Positions 8,681 to 16,094 of a stretch of 64,000 nucleotides of DNA are shown in pieces. Below the pieces are notes generated by a model. That model was not told the DNA's origin. It did no database searches and saw nothing but the letters and a program-made list of their open reading frames with translations. Origin of the DNA: Acidobacteria bacterium SCN 69-37 (GTDB lineage: Bacteria > Acidobacteriota > Vicinamibacteria > Vicinamibacterales > SCN-69-37); contig MEDJ01000022.1 in assembly GCA_001724025.1 (NCBI GenBank), positions 1-64,000 on the forward strand, read 5' to 3'. The position numbers and the translations under genes were made by a program. Position 1 is the stretch's first letter. Each line of letters starts with the position of its first letter.

Positions 8681-9881
8681 GAGACTCTGGAACTGTCGGG
8701 GCGATTCGAGCCGGCCGGCCCGGGAAGACCGCGACCTCGCCCACGGCCGTCGCCACGGCGGCGTCCACGAGCCCTGACACGTCGAGCGCACGTTCGGCGG
8801 CCTCGACGGCCTCGGCCGACGCCCGCGTGGAGGGATAGCGCGGCGTGAACAGCGTGCAGCAATCCTCGTCGGGAATGATCGACACGGCGTACGTCCCGAT
8901 GCGCTGCGCGTCGCGCGTGATCTCTTCCTTGTCCATGCCGACGAGCGGCCGCAGCAGCGGCAGCGACGCCACGCTGCCCACGACGGCCAGGTTCTCGATC
9001 GTCTGCGACGCCACCTGCCCGACCGCGTCGCCCGTCACGAGCGCCTGCGCGCCCGTCGTCTTCGCAAGGGCCTCGGCGATGCGCAGCATCATGCGCCTGT
9101 AGATCACCACCCGCAGCGCCGGCGGCACGCTGACGACGACCTGCTGCTGGATGCCGCCGAACGGCACCAGGAACAGGCGCGATCGCAACTGCGACCGCGT
9201 GAGCAGCCGCACCAGTTCGCGCGCCTTCTCCTGCGACGTGTTCGACAGGATGGGGTACGAGTGGAAGTGGACGAAGTCGGTCCGGCAGCCGCGCCTGATC
9301 AACCGCCACGCCGCGACGGGCGAGTCGATGCCGCCCGACAACAGGGCGAGCGTCCGTCCGCCGGTGCCGATCGGCAGGCCACCGGTGCCGTCGGTGCGCT
9401 CGAAGAAGTAATACGCATCCTCGGTGAGGAACTCGACGGTGATGACGAACGCCGGATTCGACAAGTCGACCGGCCAGCCGCGCGCGGCCTGGACGCGCGC
9501 GCCGATCCGGCGCTCGATCTCTGGCGTCGGCACGGGAAATCGCTTGTCGGCCCGACGTGCCCGCACGCGGAACGACGGCACGGGTCGCTCGGGCAGATCG
9601 CGGACGATGGCTTCGGCAATCGCGTCGAGATCCATCGACATGCGCGTCGCGAGCGCGAAGTTGTCGATGCCTGGCAGGCAGGCCAGGCGCTCCCGCACCT
9701 CCGGCCACTCACTGTCATCGTCGATCGTCACGACGATGCGGCCGATGAGCGAGCGGACCTGCCGAACCTTCAGCCCGCGCAGCGAGGCGCGGACGGACCG
9801 CGTGAGCGCCGAGAGGAACCAGAGACGGTTCCGCCCCTTCAGGGCCAGTTCGCCGTAGTGCAGGACAACCGCGGACATCAC
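8676..9881 (-). CDS. thiI: tRNA 4-thiouridine synthase ThiI, without rhodanese domain
   Basis: Thiolates U8 of tRNA and, in many bacteria, contributes sulfur to thiazole synthesis. 401 residues: NFLD-like start with HYGELALKGRNR, a THUMP domain (about 55-165), then the PP-loop ATPase with LALLSGGIDSPVAAW (about 180-195). It ends about 80 residues short of the E. coli enzyme and has no C-terminal rhodanese domain, so sulfur relay must use another Cys or another protein; this short form is common outside enterobacteria. GTG 9881 lies 6 nt after a TAGAAT box and is my preferred start; ATG 9878 is the alternative. The stop overlaps the def promoter. Confidence 0.92.
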   Translation of the reverse strand: MMSAVVLHYGELALKGRNRLWFLSALTRSVRASLRGLKVRQVRSLIGRIVVTIDDDSEWPEVRERLACLPGIDNFALATRMSMDLDAIAEAIVRDLPERPVPSFRVRARRADKRFPVPTPEIERRIGARVQAARGWPVDLSNPAFVITVEFLTEDAYYFFERTDGTGGLPIGTGGRTLALLSGGIDSPVAAWRLIRRGCRTDFVHFHSYPILSNTSQEKARELVRLLTRSQLRSRLFLVPFGGIQQQVVVSVPPALRVVIYRRMMLRIAEALAKTTGAQALVTGDAVGQVASQTIENLAVVGSVASLPLLRPLVGMDKEEITRDAQRIGTYAVSIIPDEDCCTLFTPRYPSTRASAEAVEAAERALDVSGLVDAAVATAVGEVAVFPGRPARIAPTVPESL

Positions 9882-9887
9882 GTCTCG

Positions 9888-9893
9888 ATTCTA
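9888..9893 (-). promoter_or_regulatory. -10 box (TAGAAT) for leaderless thiI
   Basis: TAGAAT reads 9893-9888 on the minus strand with 6 nt to the GTG at 9881. It overlaps the hpnE stop codon region, so thiI probably has its own promoter inside the operon. Confidence 0.5.
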
Positions 9894-11261
9894 TGCGCGG
9901 GCCCCGCGGTCCGGCACCAGATCCGCCGCCCGGTGTCCGCTGACCACTGCGCCCTCGATCGTGGCTGGCAGATCCGTGTCCGTCCAGTCGCCGGCCATCA
10001 CGAACCCGGGAATCCCGGTGACCGGCCCGGGTCGCGCCGGCCCGCCAGGGGCGAGCGAGAACGTGGCCCGCTGCTCGCGCACGACGACGGATCGCTGCAC
10101 GCTCCGCCCGCGCGCGGCAGGCAGGACACGCCGCACTTCCTCGAACGCCGTCGTCGTCACGGCGTCGTTGTCGCTGGCGGCCAGATCGTCGGCGCCGCTC
10201 GTGACGATGGCCAGGTGCGTGGCGTGCTCACCGACAATCGCAGCCTTGTTGAAGATCCAGTGGACCGGCGCGTCGACGAGACCGATGAACGGCTGCGTCA
10301 TGACCGGCCCGTCGAGCCACAGGTTCACCGTCACGATTGGCGAACTCGCCATGGCCGCGGCCGCGCGGCACACGGGCGCGATGGCCGGAGGCGGATCGCT
10401 TCCCCACAGGCCGGGAAAGCTGTGCCAGGCCACGGCACTCACCACGTGTCGCGCGCGCACCACGTCGTTGCCGACAGCGACGCCCTCGACAGCGCCGTCG
10501 CCGCCCACGAGCACGCGCGCCGACGACTTCGTGCGGACCGCGCCGCCGTGCGATTCGATGAAGCGACGCGCGGGCTCGGCATACATTTCGTCGAGCGGCA
10601 CGCACGCGAGGCCGACAGACGAGTCGTCAGGCGACGGGCCGAACAGCTGGGCAACGACGCGGACGAAGGGCGCAGCCGCGGCCGTATCAGCCGATTGATT
10701 GAGCGCCGCGAGGACGAGCGGATGCCACAGCCAGTCGCGCACCGCGCGCGGCTGATCGAGGGCGTCGAGCCAGCCGGTCACCGTCAGCCCCGCCGGCACG
10801 GTCGCGGCAACAGTGTCGATTCCGTCCCGCTGAGCCCGGCGGATCACCTGACCGACCCGCAGCGCGGCCAGGCGATCGCGCAGCGACAATGCGCGCCAGC
10901 CGAGCAACCCCGCGAGCATGTGCCATGGCGGCGGCAGATTCGGACAGCGAAGGTCGACGATGCGGCCCGTGCGGTCCGCCATCGGCAGGTGCAGACGCTG
11001 TTGCAGCGGCGCCAGCGTCGACGCGCCGATCGTGCGGAGAAACGCGTAGGTCTCGTGATAGCACCCGAACAGCACGTGCTGGCCGTTGTCGACGCGCTCG
11101 CCGGAGACCTTGTCCGTGAACGCCGACGCGCGGCCGCCGAGCCGCGCGCTCTGCTCGAGCACGAGAACCGTCAGCCCGCGTCCGGCCAGTCGCGTGGCCG
11201 CACTCAGCCCGGCAAATCCTGCACCGACGACGACGACGTCACAGGCGCGTGCGTCAGTCAT
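9891..11261 (-). CDS. hpnE: Hydroxysqualene dehydroxylase HpnE
   Basis: FAD-dependent amine-oxidase-fold enzyme that converts hydroxysqualene to squalene, third step of the bacterial HpnCDE route to hopanoids. 456 residues. The N-terminus has the dinucleotide-binding motif VVVVGAGFAGLSAA and the LEQSARLGGRA stretch typical of the family; GFVMAGDWTDTDLPATIEGA near the end is the C-terminal FAD-contact motif. I use ATG 11261 (MTDARACDVVVVG); ATG 11267 is possible. It follows hpnD after a 256-bp gap with strong inverted repeats, so its expression may be partly uncoupled from hpnC-hpnD. Confidence 0.93.
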   Translation of the reverse strand: MTDARACDVVVVGAGFAGLSAATRLAGRGLTVLVLEQSARLGGRASAFTDKVSGERVDNGQHVLFGCYHETYAFLRTIGASTLAPLQQRLHLPMADRTGRIVDLRCPNLPPPWHMLAGLLGWRALSLRDRLAALRVGQVIRRAQRDGIDTVAATVPAGLTVTGWLDALDQPRAVRDWLWHPLVLAALNQSADTAAAAPFVRVVAQLFGPSPDDSSVGLACVPLDEMYAEPARRFIESHGGAVRTKSSARVLVGGDGAVEGVAVGNDVVRARHVVSAVAWHSFPGLWGSDPPPAIAPVCRAAAAMASSPIVTVNLWLDGPVMTQPFIGLVDAPVHWIFNKAAIVGEHATHLAIVTSGADDLAASDNDAVTTTAFEEVRRVLPAARGRSVQRSVVVREQRATFSLAPGGPARPGPVTGIPGFVMAGDWTDTDLPATIEGAVVSGHRAADLVPDRGARA

Positions 11262-11357
11262 GACCATGGAGGCAGGGAGGACACGGAGGAAGTCAAAGTA
11301 CACCGAATCGGGGGACGGCACGACGAGCGCGCCTGGGCCGCCGGAGGCGGCTCAGGC

Positions 11358-11450
11358 GGCGACCACTGGTCGCCGATCGCGTGTCCACACGGACGATCCG
11401 AAAGGCCGCAAGGGGTGTCGGCGCGGTCTTTCGGATCGTCCGTGCGGACA
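11358..11450. repeat. Palindrome plus long inverted repeat between hpnD and hpnE
   Basis: This occupies most of the 256-bp gap at 11262-11517. GGCGACCACTGGTCGCC (11358-11374) is an 8-bp perfect palindrome around one base. Next, 23-nt arms at 11382-11404 and 11428-11450 pair with one mismatch around a 23-nt loop; the arms carry CGGACGATCCGAAAG. No T-run follows. It may attenuate hpnE, stabilise upstream mRNA, or be a small non-autonomous mobile repeat. No second copy is seen in this window. Confidence 0.7.
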
Positions 11451-11517
11451 CGCCAGCCGCGCTCGTCGTGCTGGCCATGGCGCCGGCTGCCCCATGCCCT
11501 CCGTGCTCTCCCTGTGT

Positions 11518-12342
11518 TCACGTCCGCCACCAGGTCGCAATCGCGAGCTTGGCCTGCGCCGGACGCGGGACACGGATGACGGCGGTGAAGACGTCGTAGT
11601 CGGCGCGCTCGATCCGCTGCAGCAGTTCCCAGTACACCGCCCGCATGATCTCGGCGGGTACGAAGCGGCGGGCATCGGTCTTCGGGAGCGCGGCCACCGC
11701 CCGTGCAAAGTATTCGCGGGCACGTGCGCCCTCGAACGCCAGCAGATCGCGAACTGCCATCGACCTGACTCCCTGCCCTGCCTCGCGCACCTCGCGCGCG
11801 ATGTCGTCCCACGTGCAGCCGAACCGCTCGAGATCTTCATCAGGCAGATAGCGTCTGCCGTTGCGAAAGTCCACGGCCACGTCGCGCAGGATGTTCGTCA
11901 GTTGCAGTGCCACACCGAGATCGCGCGCGTAATCGAGCACGCCCTGCTCGCGATACTCGAAGATCTCGGCGCAGATCAGGCCAACGGCCGACGCCACCCG
12001 ATGACAGTACGGTTCCAGATCCGCGAACGTCCCGTAGTGCGTGCCCGCAGCGTCCATGGCCACGCCGTCGACGAGGGCGTCGAAGTGCTGCCGCGGCAGG
12101 TGATTCGGCGCGACGAACGGCTGAAGCTGCCGGCCCTGCCCGGTCTGCGGCGTGCCGCCCGAGAACACCCGCGCCACTTCGCCCCGCCAGAGCGTCAGCG
12201 CCGCGTCGATCCGTGCCGGATCCGTCTCCAGATCCACCGCATCATCGACGGCGCGGCAGAAGTCGAAGACCGCCGTGATGGCGCGTCGCTTGGGACCGGG
12301 CAGAGCCAGGAACGAGAAGTAGAAACTGGTACTTCGGGTCAT
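11518..12342 (-). CDS. hpnD: Presqualene diphosphate synthase HpnD
   Basis: Head-to-head condensation of two farnesyl diphosphates to presqualene diphosphate. 274 residues of the squalene/phytoene synthase fold. Seen: FDFCRAVDDAVDL, the first Asp-rich motif, near residue 25, and LQLTNILRDVAVDFRNGRRYLP, the second, near 155. Start ATG 12342 (MTRSTSFYFSFLALP) overlaps the hpnC stop as ATGA, so the two synthases are translationally coupled. Together with HpnC and HpnE it forms the three-enzyme squalene pathway; no shc cyclase gene is in the window. Confidence 0.93.
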   Translation of the reverse strand: MTRSTSFYFSFLALPGPKRRAITAVFDFCRAVDDAVDLETDPARIDAALTLWRGEVARVFSGGTPQTGQGRQLQPFVAPNHLPRQHFDALVDGVAMDAAGTHYGTFADLEPYCHRVASAVGLICAEIFEYREQGVLDYARDLGVALQLTNILRDVAVDFRNGRRYLPDEDLERFGCTWDDIAREVREAGQGVRSMAVRDLLAFEGARAREYFARAVAALPKTDARRFVPAEIMRAVYWELLQRIERADYDVFTAVIRVPRPAQAKLAIATWWRT

Positions 12343-13235
12343 GTCGTCAGCGACGTCGTCGGCATCGGGCGGACCGGCCGCCAGCGTGCGGCGCCAGCGA
12401 GGATGCGCACGCCGTCCACCCAGCCGAGCGTCGGGCGATAGCGGAGGGCGTCGAAGCGCCGGACCTCGAGCTTGTCGAGCATGCGCACGCCACCGAGCCA
12501 GGTGGCACGCAGTTCGTAGCGCAGGCGCCCGCGCACGACGTCGATCAGCGGTCTGCCGGCATCGAACAGTTGTCGCGTGCGGCTGGCGGCGTCGCGCAGG
12601 GCCATCTCCCACTCGGGGGTCCACTCGCCGGCACGCAGGCTGTCCTCGATGGCACCGCTGGCGCTGCTGATCTCGCGCGGAACGTAGACGCGCCCCTTCT
12701 TCCAGTCGACGGCGATGTCCTGCCAGAAATTGGTCAGTTGGAGCGCGTCGCAGATGGCGTCGGACTGCACGTCGAGCGCGGCATCGCGATAGCCGCACAC
12801 CCGCAGGACCAGACGGCCGACAGGCGACGCCGACCGGCGGCAGTAGTCCAGCAGATCGATCCACGTCTCGTAGCGCGTGACGAGCACGTCCTGGCAGAAC
12901 GCGCTCAGCAGATCCTCGAACAACTGCGTCTCGAGATCGAATCGCCTGATGGTGTCGGCCAGCGCGGTGAAGACGTGCGCGGCCTCCGATCCATCCTGCT
13001 CGATGCGGCCCTCGACCGCCTCGTGCAGCCGCCACTGCCACACCTCGAGCGCCGAGATGCGCGCGGCGGCCGGTGCGTCGCCCTCGTCGGCGAGATCGTC
13101 GGCCACGCGGGCGAACGCATAGATCGCCGCAATGTGCGGTCGTGCCGCCCGCGGCAGCAGGCGCGAGGCCACGGGGAAGTTCTCGTAGTGCTGCCGCGCC
13201 ATGCGCAGGCAGGCGGCGTACGCGGCCTCGGTCAC
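12339..13235 (-). CDS. hpnC: Hydroxysqualene synthase HpnC
   Basis: Acts on presqualene diphosphate to give hydroxysqualene. About 298 residues, squalene/phytoene synthase fold: AIYAFARVADDLADEGD near residue 40 and LQLTNFWQDIAVDWKKGRVYVP near 170 are the two Asp-rich motifs, with the FWQD variant typical of HpnC. Two GTG codons occur in tandem at 13238 and 13235; I choose 13235 because it overlaps the upstream TGA as GTGA, the same coupling seen at other junctions here. Preceded by the cobalamin adenosyltransferase gene. Confidence 0.92.
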   Translation of the reverse strand: MTEAAYAACLRMARQHYENFPVASRLLPRAARPHIAAIYAFARVADDLADEGDAPAAARISALEVWQWRLHEAVEGRIEQDGSEAAHVFTALADTIRRFDLETQLFEDLLSAFCQDVLVTRYETWIDLLDYCRRSASPVGRLVLRVCGYRDAALDVQSDAICDALQLTNFWQDIAVDWKKGRVYVPREISSASGAIEDSLRAGEWTPEWEMALRDAASRTRQLFDAGRPLIDVVRGRLRYELRATWLGGVRMLDKLEVRRFDALRYRPTLGWVDGVRILAGAARWRPVRPMPTTSLTT

Positions 13236-13789
13236 CACTCGATCTCGGCCACACCGGCGCGCACGTTGGCCACGCGCGCCATCACGAACAGCAGGTCCGA
13301 CAGGCGGTTCAGGTACCGCACGACCACCGGCTCGACGGCCTCCCCGAGTCCCACCACACGTCGCTCGGCGCGGCGGCAGACGGCCCGCGCCAGGTGCAGC
13401 GATGCCGCAGCGGTCGATCCGCCGGCCAGGACGAAGTGCCTGAGCGGCGGGGGCTCGGTCTCGAGCGCATCGATTTCGGCCTCGATGGCCGCGACGTGCC
13501 GATCGGTCAGCGCGGCCTTGTCGACGCGCGCGCTGATGCGGTGCCGTGGGTCGGCCAGGCGCGCACCAACGGCGAACAATTCCTGCTGCAGGCGATGAAT
13601 CAGCGCGGTCATGGGGTCGCCGGCCGGGAGCGCCGAGCGGGCCAGGCCGAGACAGGCGGCCAGTTCATCCACGTCGCCGTACGCGTCCACGCGCGGATCC
13701 GCCTTCGACACACGCGTGCCGTCGAACAGGCCGGTATCGCCGGCGTCGCCGGTCTTCGTATAGATGCGGGGGCCCGAGGGAATAGTCAC
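13232..13789 (-). CDS. Cob(I)alamin adenosyltransferase, PduO type
   Basis: Transfers adenosyl from ATP to cob(I)alamin to make coenzyme B12. 185 residues. PduO-type signatures: IYTKTGDAGDTGLFDG at the N-terminus (ATP site), DAYGDVDELAACLG, the FVLAGGSTAAASLHLARAVCRRAER helix, and LNRLSDLLFVMAR near the C-terminus. GTG 13789 (MTIPSGPRIYTKTG) is the natural start; open frame to 13849 overlaps the mutY start and is rejected. First gene of the hpn operon; the metabolic link to hopanoids is unclear and may be only positional. Confidence 0.94.
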   Translation of the reverse strand: MTIPSGPRIYTKTGDAGDTGLFDGTRVSKADPRVDAYGDVDELAACLGLARSALPAGDPMTALIHRLQQELFAVGARLADPRHRISARVDKAALTDRHVAAIEAEIDALETEPPPLRHFVLAGGSTAAASLHLARAVCRRAERRVVGLGEAVEPVVVRYLNRLSDLLFVMARVANVRAGVAEIEW

Positions 13790-13830
13790 GACTGGATCCG
13801 TGCGGTGATGAGCGCGACGACGCGACCGCC

Positions 13831-13836
13831 TATTAT
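13831..13836 (+). promoter_or_regulatory. -10 box (TATTAT) for leaderless mutY
   Basis: TATTAT ends 6 nt before the GTG at 13843. The same A/T block read on the other strand gives CATAAT (13838-13833), which could serve the divergent adenosyltransferase gene. Confidence 0.5.
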
Positions 13837-13842
13837 GGCATC

Positions 13843-14565
13843 GTGTCACGACGCGCGGCGCCGCTGCCGCTCCCCGATTCGACCCGGCGCCGCTGGTTCC
13901 GGCAACGGCTCCTCACCTGGTATCGGCAGAACGGCCGCTCGCTTCCCTGGCGCGAAACCTCGGACCCGTATCACATCCTCGTCTCGGAGGTCATGCTCCA
14001 GCAGACCCAGGTCGATCGCGTTCTGCCGAAATATCACGAGTGGCTCGATCGGTATCCGTCGTTCGAAGCGCTTTCGCAGGCCGACGAGGCCGAGGTGATC
14101 CGGACGTGGTACCCGCTCGGCTACAACATCCGGCCGCGGCGGCTGCACGCGATTGCCCGCGAGACCGTGGCCCGCTTCGACGGCACGCTCCCCGACGACG
14201 AGGAGACCCTGCTGTCGTTCAAGGGGATCGGCCAGTACACCGTCGGCGCCGTGCGCAGCTTCGCGTTCGGCAAGCGCGCGGCCATCCTCGACACGAACGT
14301 GGCGCGTGTCCTGTTCCGCGTCTTCGTCGGCCGGGGCGATCCCTCGAGCCACGCGATGAAGCAGCACCTGTGGGCCCTGTCGTGGGCCGTGCTGCCGCAT
14401 CGTCACGTCTTCGACTTCAACCAGGCCCTGATGGATTTCGGGGCCACGCTCTGCTCGGCCCGCAAACCCTTGTGCGAGGCCTGCCCGCTGTCGCGCAAGT
14501 GCCGGAGCTATCCGCTGACGACGCCTGCCACCAGGCGGCGCACGCGTCGCGAGACCCGTTCATGA
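13843..14565 (+). CDS. mutY: A/G-specific adenine glycosylase MutY, lacking MutT-like domain
   Basis: Removes adenine mispaired with 8-oxoguanine. 240 residues: SEVMLQQTQVDRV (catalytic Glu helix), helix-hairpin-helix LLSFKGIGQYTVGAVRSFAFG with AILDTNVARVL (catalytic Asp), then an intact 4Fe-4S loop C-x6-C-x2-C-x5-C (CSARKPLCEACPLSRKC). The chain stops about 30 residues after the cluster, so the usual C-terminal MutT-like 8-oxoG recognition domain of about 110 residues is missing. A free Nudix protein is encoded next, overlapping by ATGA. GTG start 13843 follows a -10 box by 6 nt. Confidence 0.94.
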   Translation: MSRRAAPLPLPDSTRRRWFRQRLLTWYRQNGRSLPWRETSDPYHILVSEVMLQQTQVDRVLPKYHEWLDRYPSFEALSQADEAEVIRTWYPLGYNIRPRRLHAIARETVARFDGTLPDDEETLLSFKGIGQYTVGAVRSFAFGKRAAILDTNVARVLFRVFVGRGDPSSHAMKQHLWALSWAVLPHRHVFDFNQALMDFGATLCSARKPLCEACPLSRKCRSYPLTTPATRRRTRRETRS

Positions 14566-14957
14566 CCACGCCGCGCCGCATCATCGTCGTGCTGGCCGCT
14601 GTCGTCGAGCAGGACGATGGCCGCCTGCTCGTCACCCGCCGCGTCGACGGCACGCACCTGGCGGGACTGTGGGAGTTTCCCGGCGGCAAGTGCGAGCCCG
14701 GGGAATCGCACGAGGCCTGCCTGACCCGGGAACTGGCCGAGGAACTCGGCGTCGAGGCCGACATCGGCGACGAGATCCTGGCAACCGAGCACGACTACAC
14801 GGATCGCGTCATCCGGCTGCACTTCCGCCGCTGCCGGATCACCGGCAACCCGCAACCGCTGCTGGGCCAGGAGATCCGCTGGATACGCAGGCACGAACTG
14901 CTCACGCTCGAATTTCCCCCGGCAGATCGGGAACTGATCGCGCTGCTGACGAAGTGA
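14562..14957 (+). CDS. mutT: Nudix (MutT-like) hydrolase
   Basis: Predicted to hydrolyse 8-oxo-dGTP or a related nucleotide. 131 residues with a perfect Nudix box GGKCEPGESHEACLTRELAEELGV split as G-x5-E-x7-REL-x-EE-x-G, preceded by LLVTRRVDGTHLAGLWEFPGG, the MutT pattern. ATG 14562 overlaps the mutY TGA. Because MutY here lacks its MutT-like domain, this protein may act in the same 8-oxoG repair step or in trans; sanitising the nucleotide pool is the simpler reading since the catalytic Nudix residues are intact. Confidence 0.9.
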   Translation: MTTPRRIIVVLAAVVEQDDGRLLVTRRVDGTHLAGLWEFPGGKCEPGESHEACLTRELAEELGVEADIGDEILATEHDYTDRVIRLHFRRCRITGNPQPLLGQEIRWIRRHELLTLEFPPADRELIALLTK

Positions 14958-14973
14958 CGGAAGCGCGCCCTCT

Positions 14974-15085
14974 TCGGAGTCCCGGGGCTTCAGCCCCGGG
15001 GAACCATCGCTTTCCCCTGGGGCTGAAGCCCCAGGGCCCCGTTTCAAGAAACCCGGCGAAGCCCGGGGGGCTCCGTTTCAAGAAA
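14974..15085. repeat. GC-rich hairpin cluster (REP-like family), copies 1-3
   Basis: Three inverted repeats fill the gap between mutT and ygfZ. Hairpin 14981-15000 has arms around GCTTCAGC; 15015-15036 has CCCTGGGGCT pairing with AGCCCCAGGG; 15052-15067 is a weaker CCCGG/CCGGG hairpin. CCGTTTCAAGAAA occurs twice as a direct repeat (15039-15051, 15073-15085). The flank CTTCGGAG before the first hairpin recurs at 18.2, 24.1 and 53.1 kb. It may also end the convergent transcripts. Confidence 0.8.
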
Positions 15086-15101
15086 GGCGAACGACGTCGC
15101 T

Positions 15102-16094
15102 CTACCGGGCGAAGTCCGTCACGACGGCCGTGGCACCCGTGCCAGCGATCGTCACGCGCTGCCCGATCTCCGTGACCGCACGCTGGAGATAGCCAAGCGC
15201 GATCACGCACTCGCGCGCCGGTGAGAACGCGGCGCTCGTGAGATGTCCGACAACGCTCCCCTCGTGTTCGAGGGCAACCGGCGCGGCCGGCGCCTCGCGC
15301 AGCGACGCGTCACAGGCGAGCACGACGAGCCGCTTGGCCACACGTCCCCCGCCCCTGTGCAGAATGCGGATGACGATCTCCTGGCCGACATAGCAGCCCT
15401 TGCTCGTACTGATCGCGCGATCGATCAGCCCGGCCTCGAGCGGGATCACGTCCTCCGAGAGATCGTGGCCCCACTCCCCGCGTCCCGCCTCGATGCGCAG
15501 CGCCGTGGTCATGGGTTCGGTCATTGCCGCGGCACCGGCCGCCTCGATCGCCGCCACGATGCGCGCCTTGTTAGCCTGCGGAACCACGATCCGGAACGCC
15601 GGGAACGACGACTCGCCCACGCGCACGACGAAGCCACCGGGCACGTCGGGCATATCGATCTGCGACAGCTCCTCCAGCGACGCAAGGGCCGCCACGGCCG
15701 CCCCCGTGGCCTCGGCCGTCACCTCGGCCGCTGCCGTACCCGTCACGAGGAGGTCGGCCAGGTCCGCGCTCGCGTCCATCACCGTCAACTGCTCGGCGAA
15801 GATCATCGAATCGAACCGCGCGGCCAGCGCGGCCCCGAGTCCGTCTCCCACCAGTCCCACCAGGTGCCCGCCCCTGTGGAGGACGACGATATCTGCCGTC
15901 ATCCGCCCCAGCGCCGTGAGCCACGCGGCATACACGCCGTGCCCGCGCTGGAGGTGACTGACGTCGTTCGTGAGCAGCCCCTGGAGAAAGGTCAGCGCGT
16001 CGGCGCCCTCGAATTTCAGGCGGCCGCGCGTCTCCCTGTCGATCCACCCGGCGCGGCTGGTGATGATGCGATACTGGTCGGCAATGCGTGTCAC
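15102..16094 (-). CDS. ygfZ: Folate-binding Fe-S cluster protein YgfZ
   Basis: GcvT-like tetrahydrofolate-binding protein that supports Fe-S enzymes such as MiaB and RNA modification. 330 residues. The diagnostic loop KGCYVGQE lies near residue 225; the N-terminal part RLKFEGADALTFLQGLLTND is the usual GcvT-fold start. GTG 16094 is the only reasonable start; a TAAGAT box at 16117-16112 lies 17 nt upstream. Its first codons overlap the proposed first codons of the divergent hydrolase gene by 11 bp, which is unusual. Confidence 0.9.
   Translation of the reverse strand: MTRIADQYRIITSRAGWIDRETRGRLKFEGADALTFLQGLLTNDVSHLQRGHGVYAAWLTALGRMTADIVVLHRGGHLVGLVGDGLGAALAARFDSMIFAEQLTVMDASADLADLLVTGTAAAEVTAEATGAAVAALASLEELSQIDMPDVPGGFVVRVGESSFPAFRIVVPQANKARIVAAIEAAGAAAMTEPMTTALRIEAGRGEWGHDLSEDVIPLEAGLIDRAISTSKGCYVGQEIVIRILHRGGGRVAKRLVVLACDASLREAPAAPVALEHEGSVVGHLTSAAFSPARECVIALGYLQRAVTEIGQRVTIAGTGATAVVTDFAR

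Noticed and set aside
11382-11450. Inverted repeat considered as the ends of an insertion sequence
   Set aside because: Only 23 nt lie between the arms and no transposase gene is near; at most a tiny non-autonomous element.
14974-15085. Repeat cluster considered as a CRISPR array
   Set aside because: The units are self-complementary hairpins of unequal spacing with no constant spacers and no cas genes.
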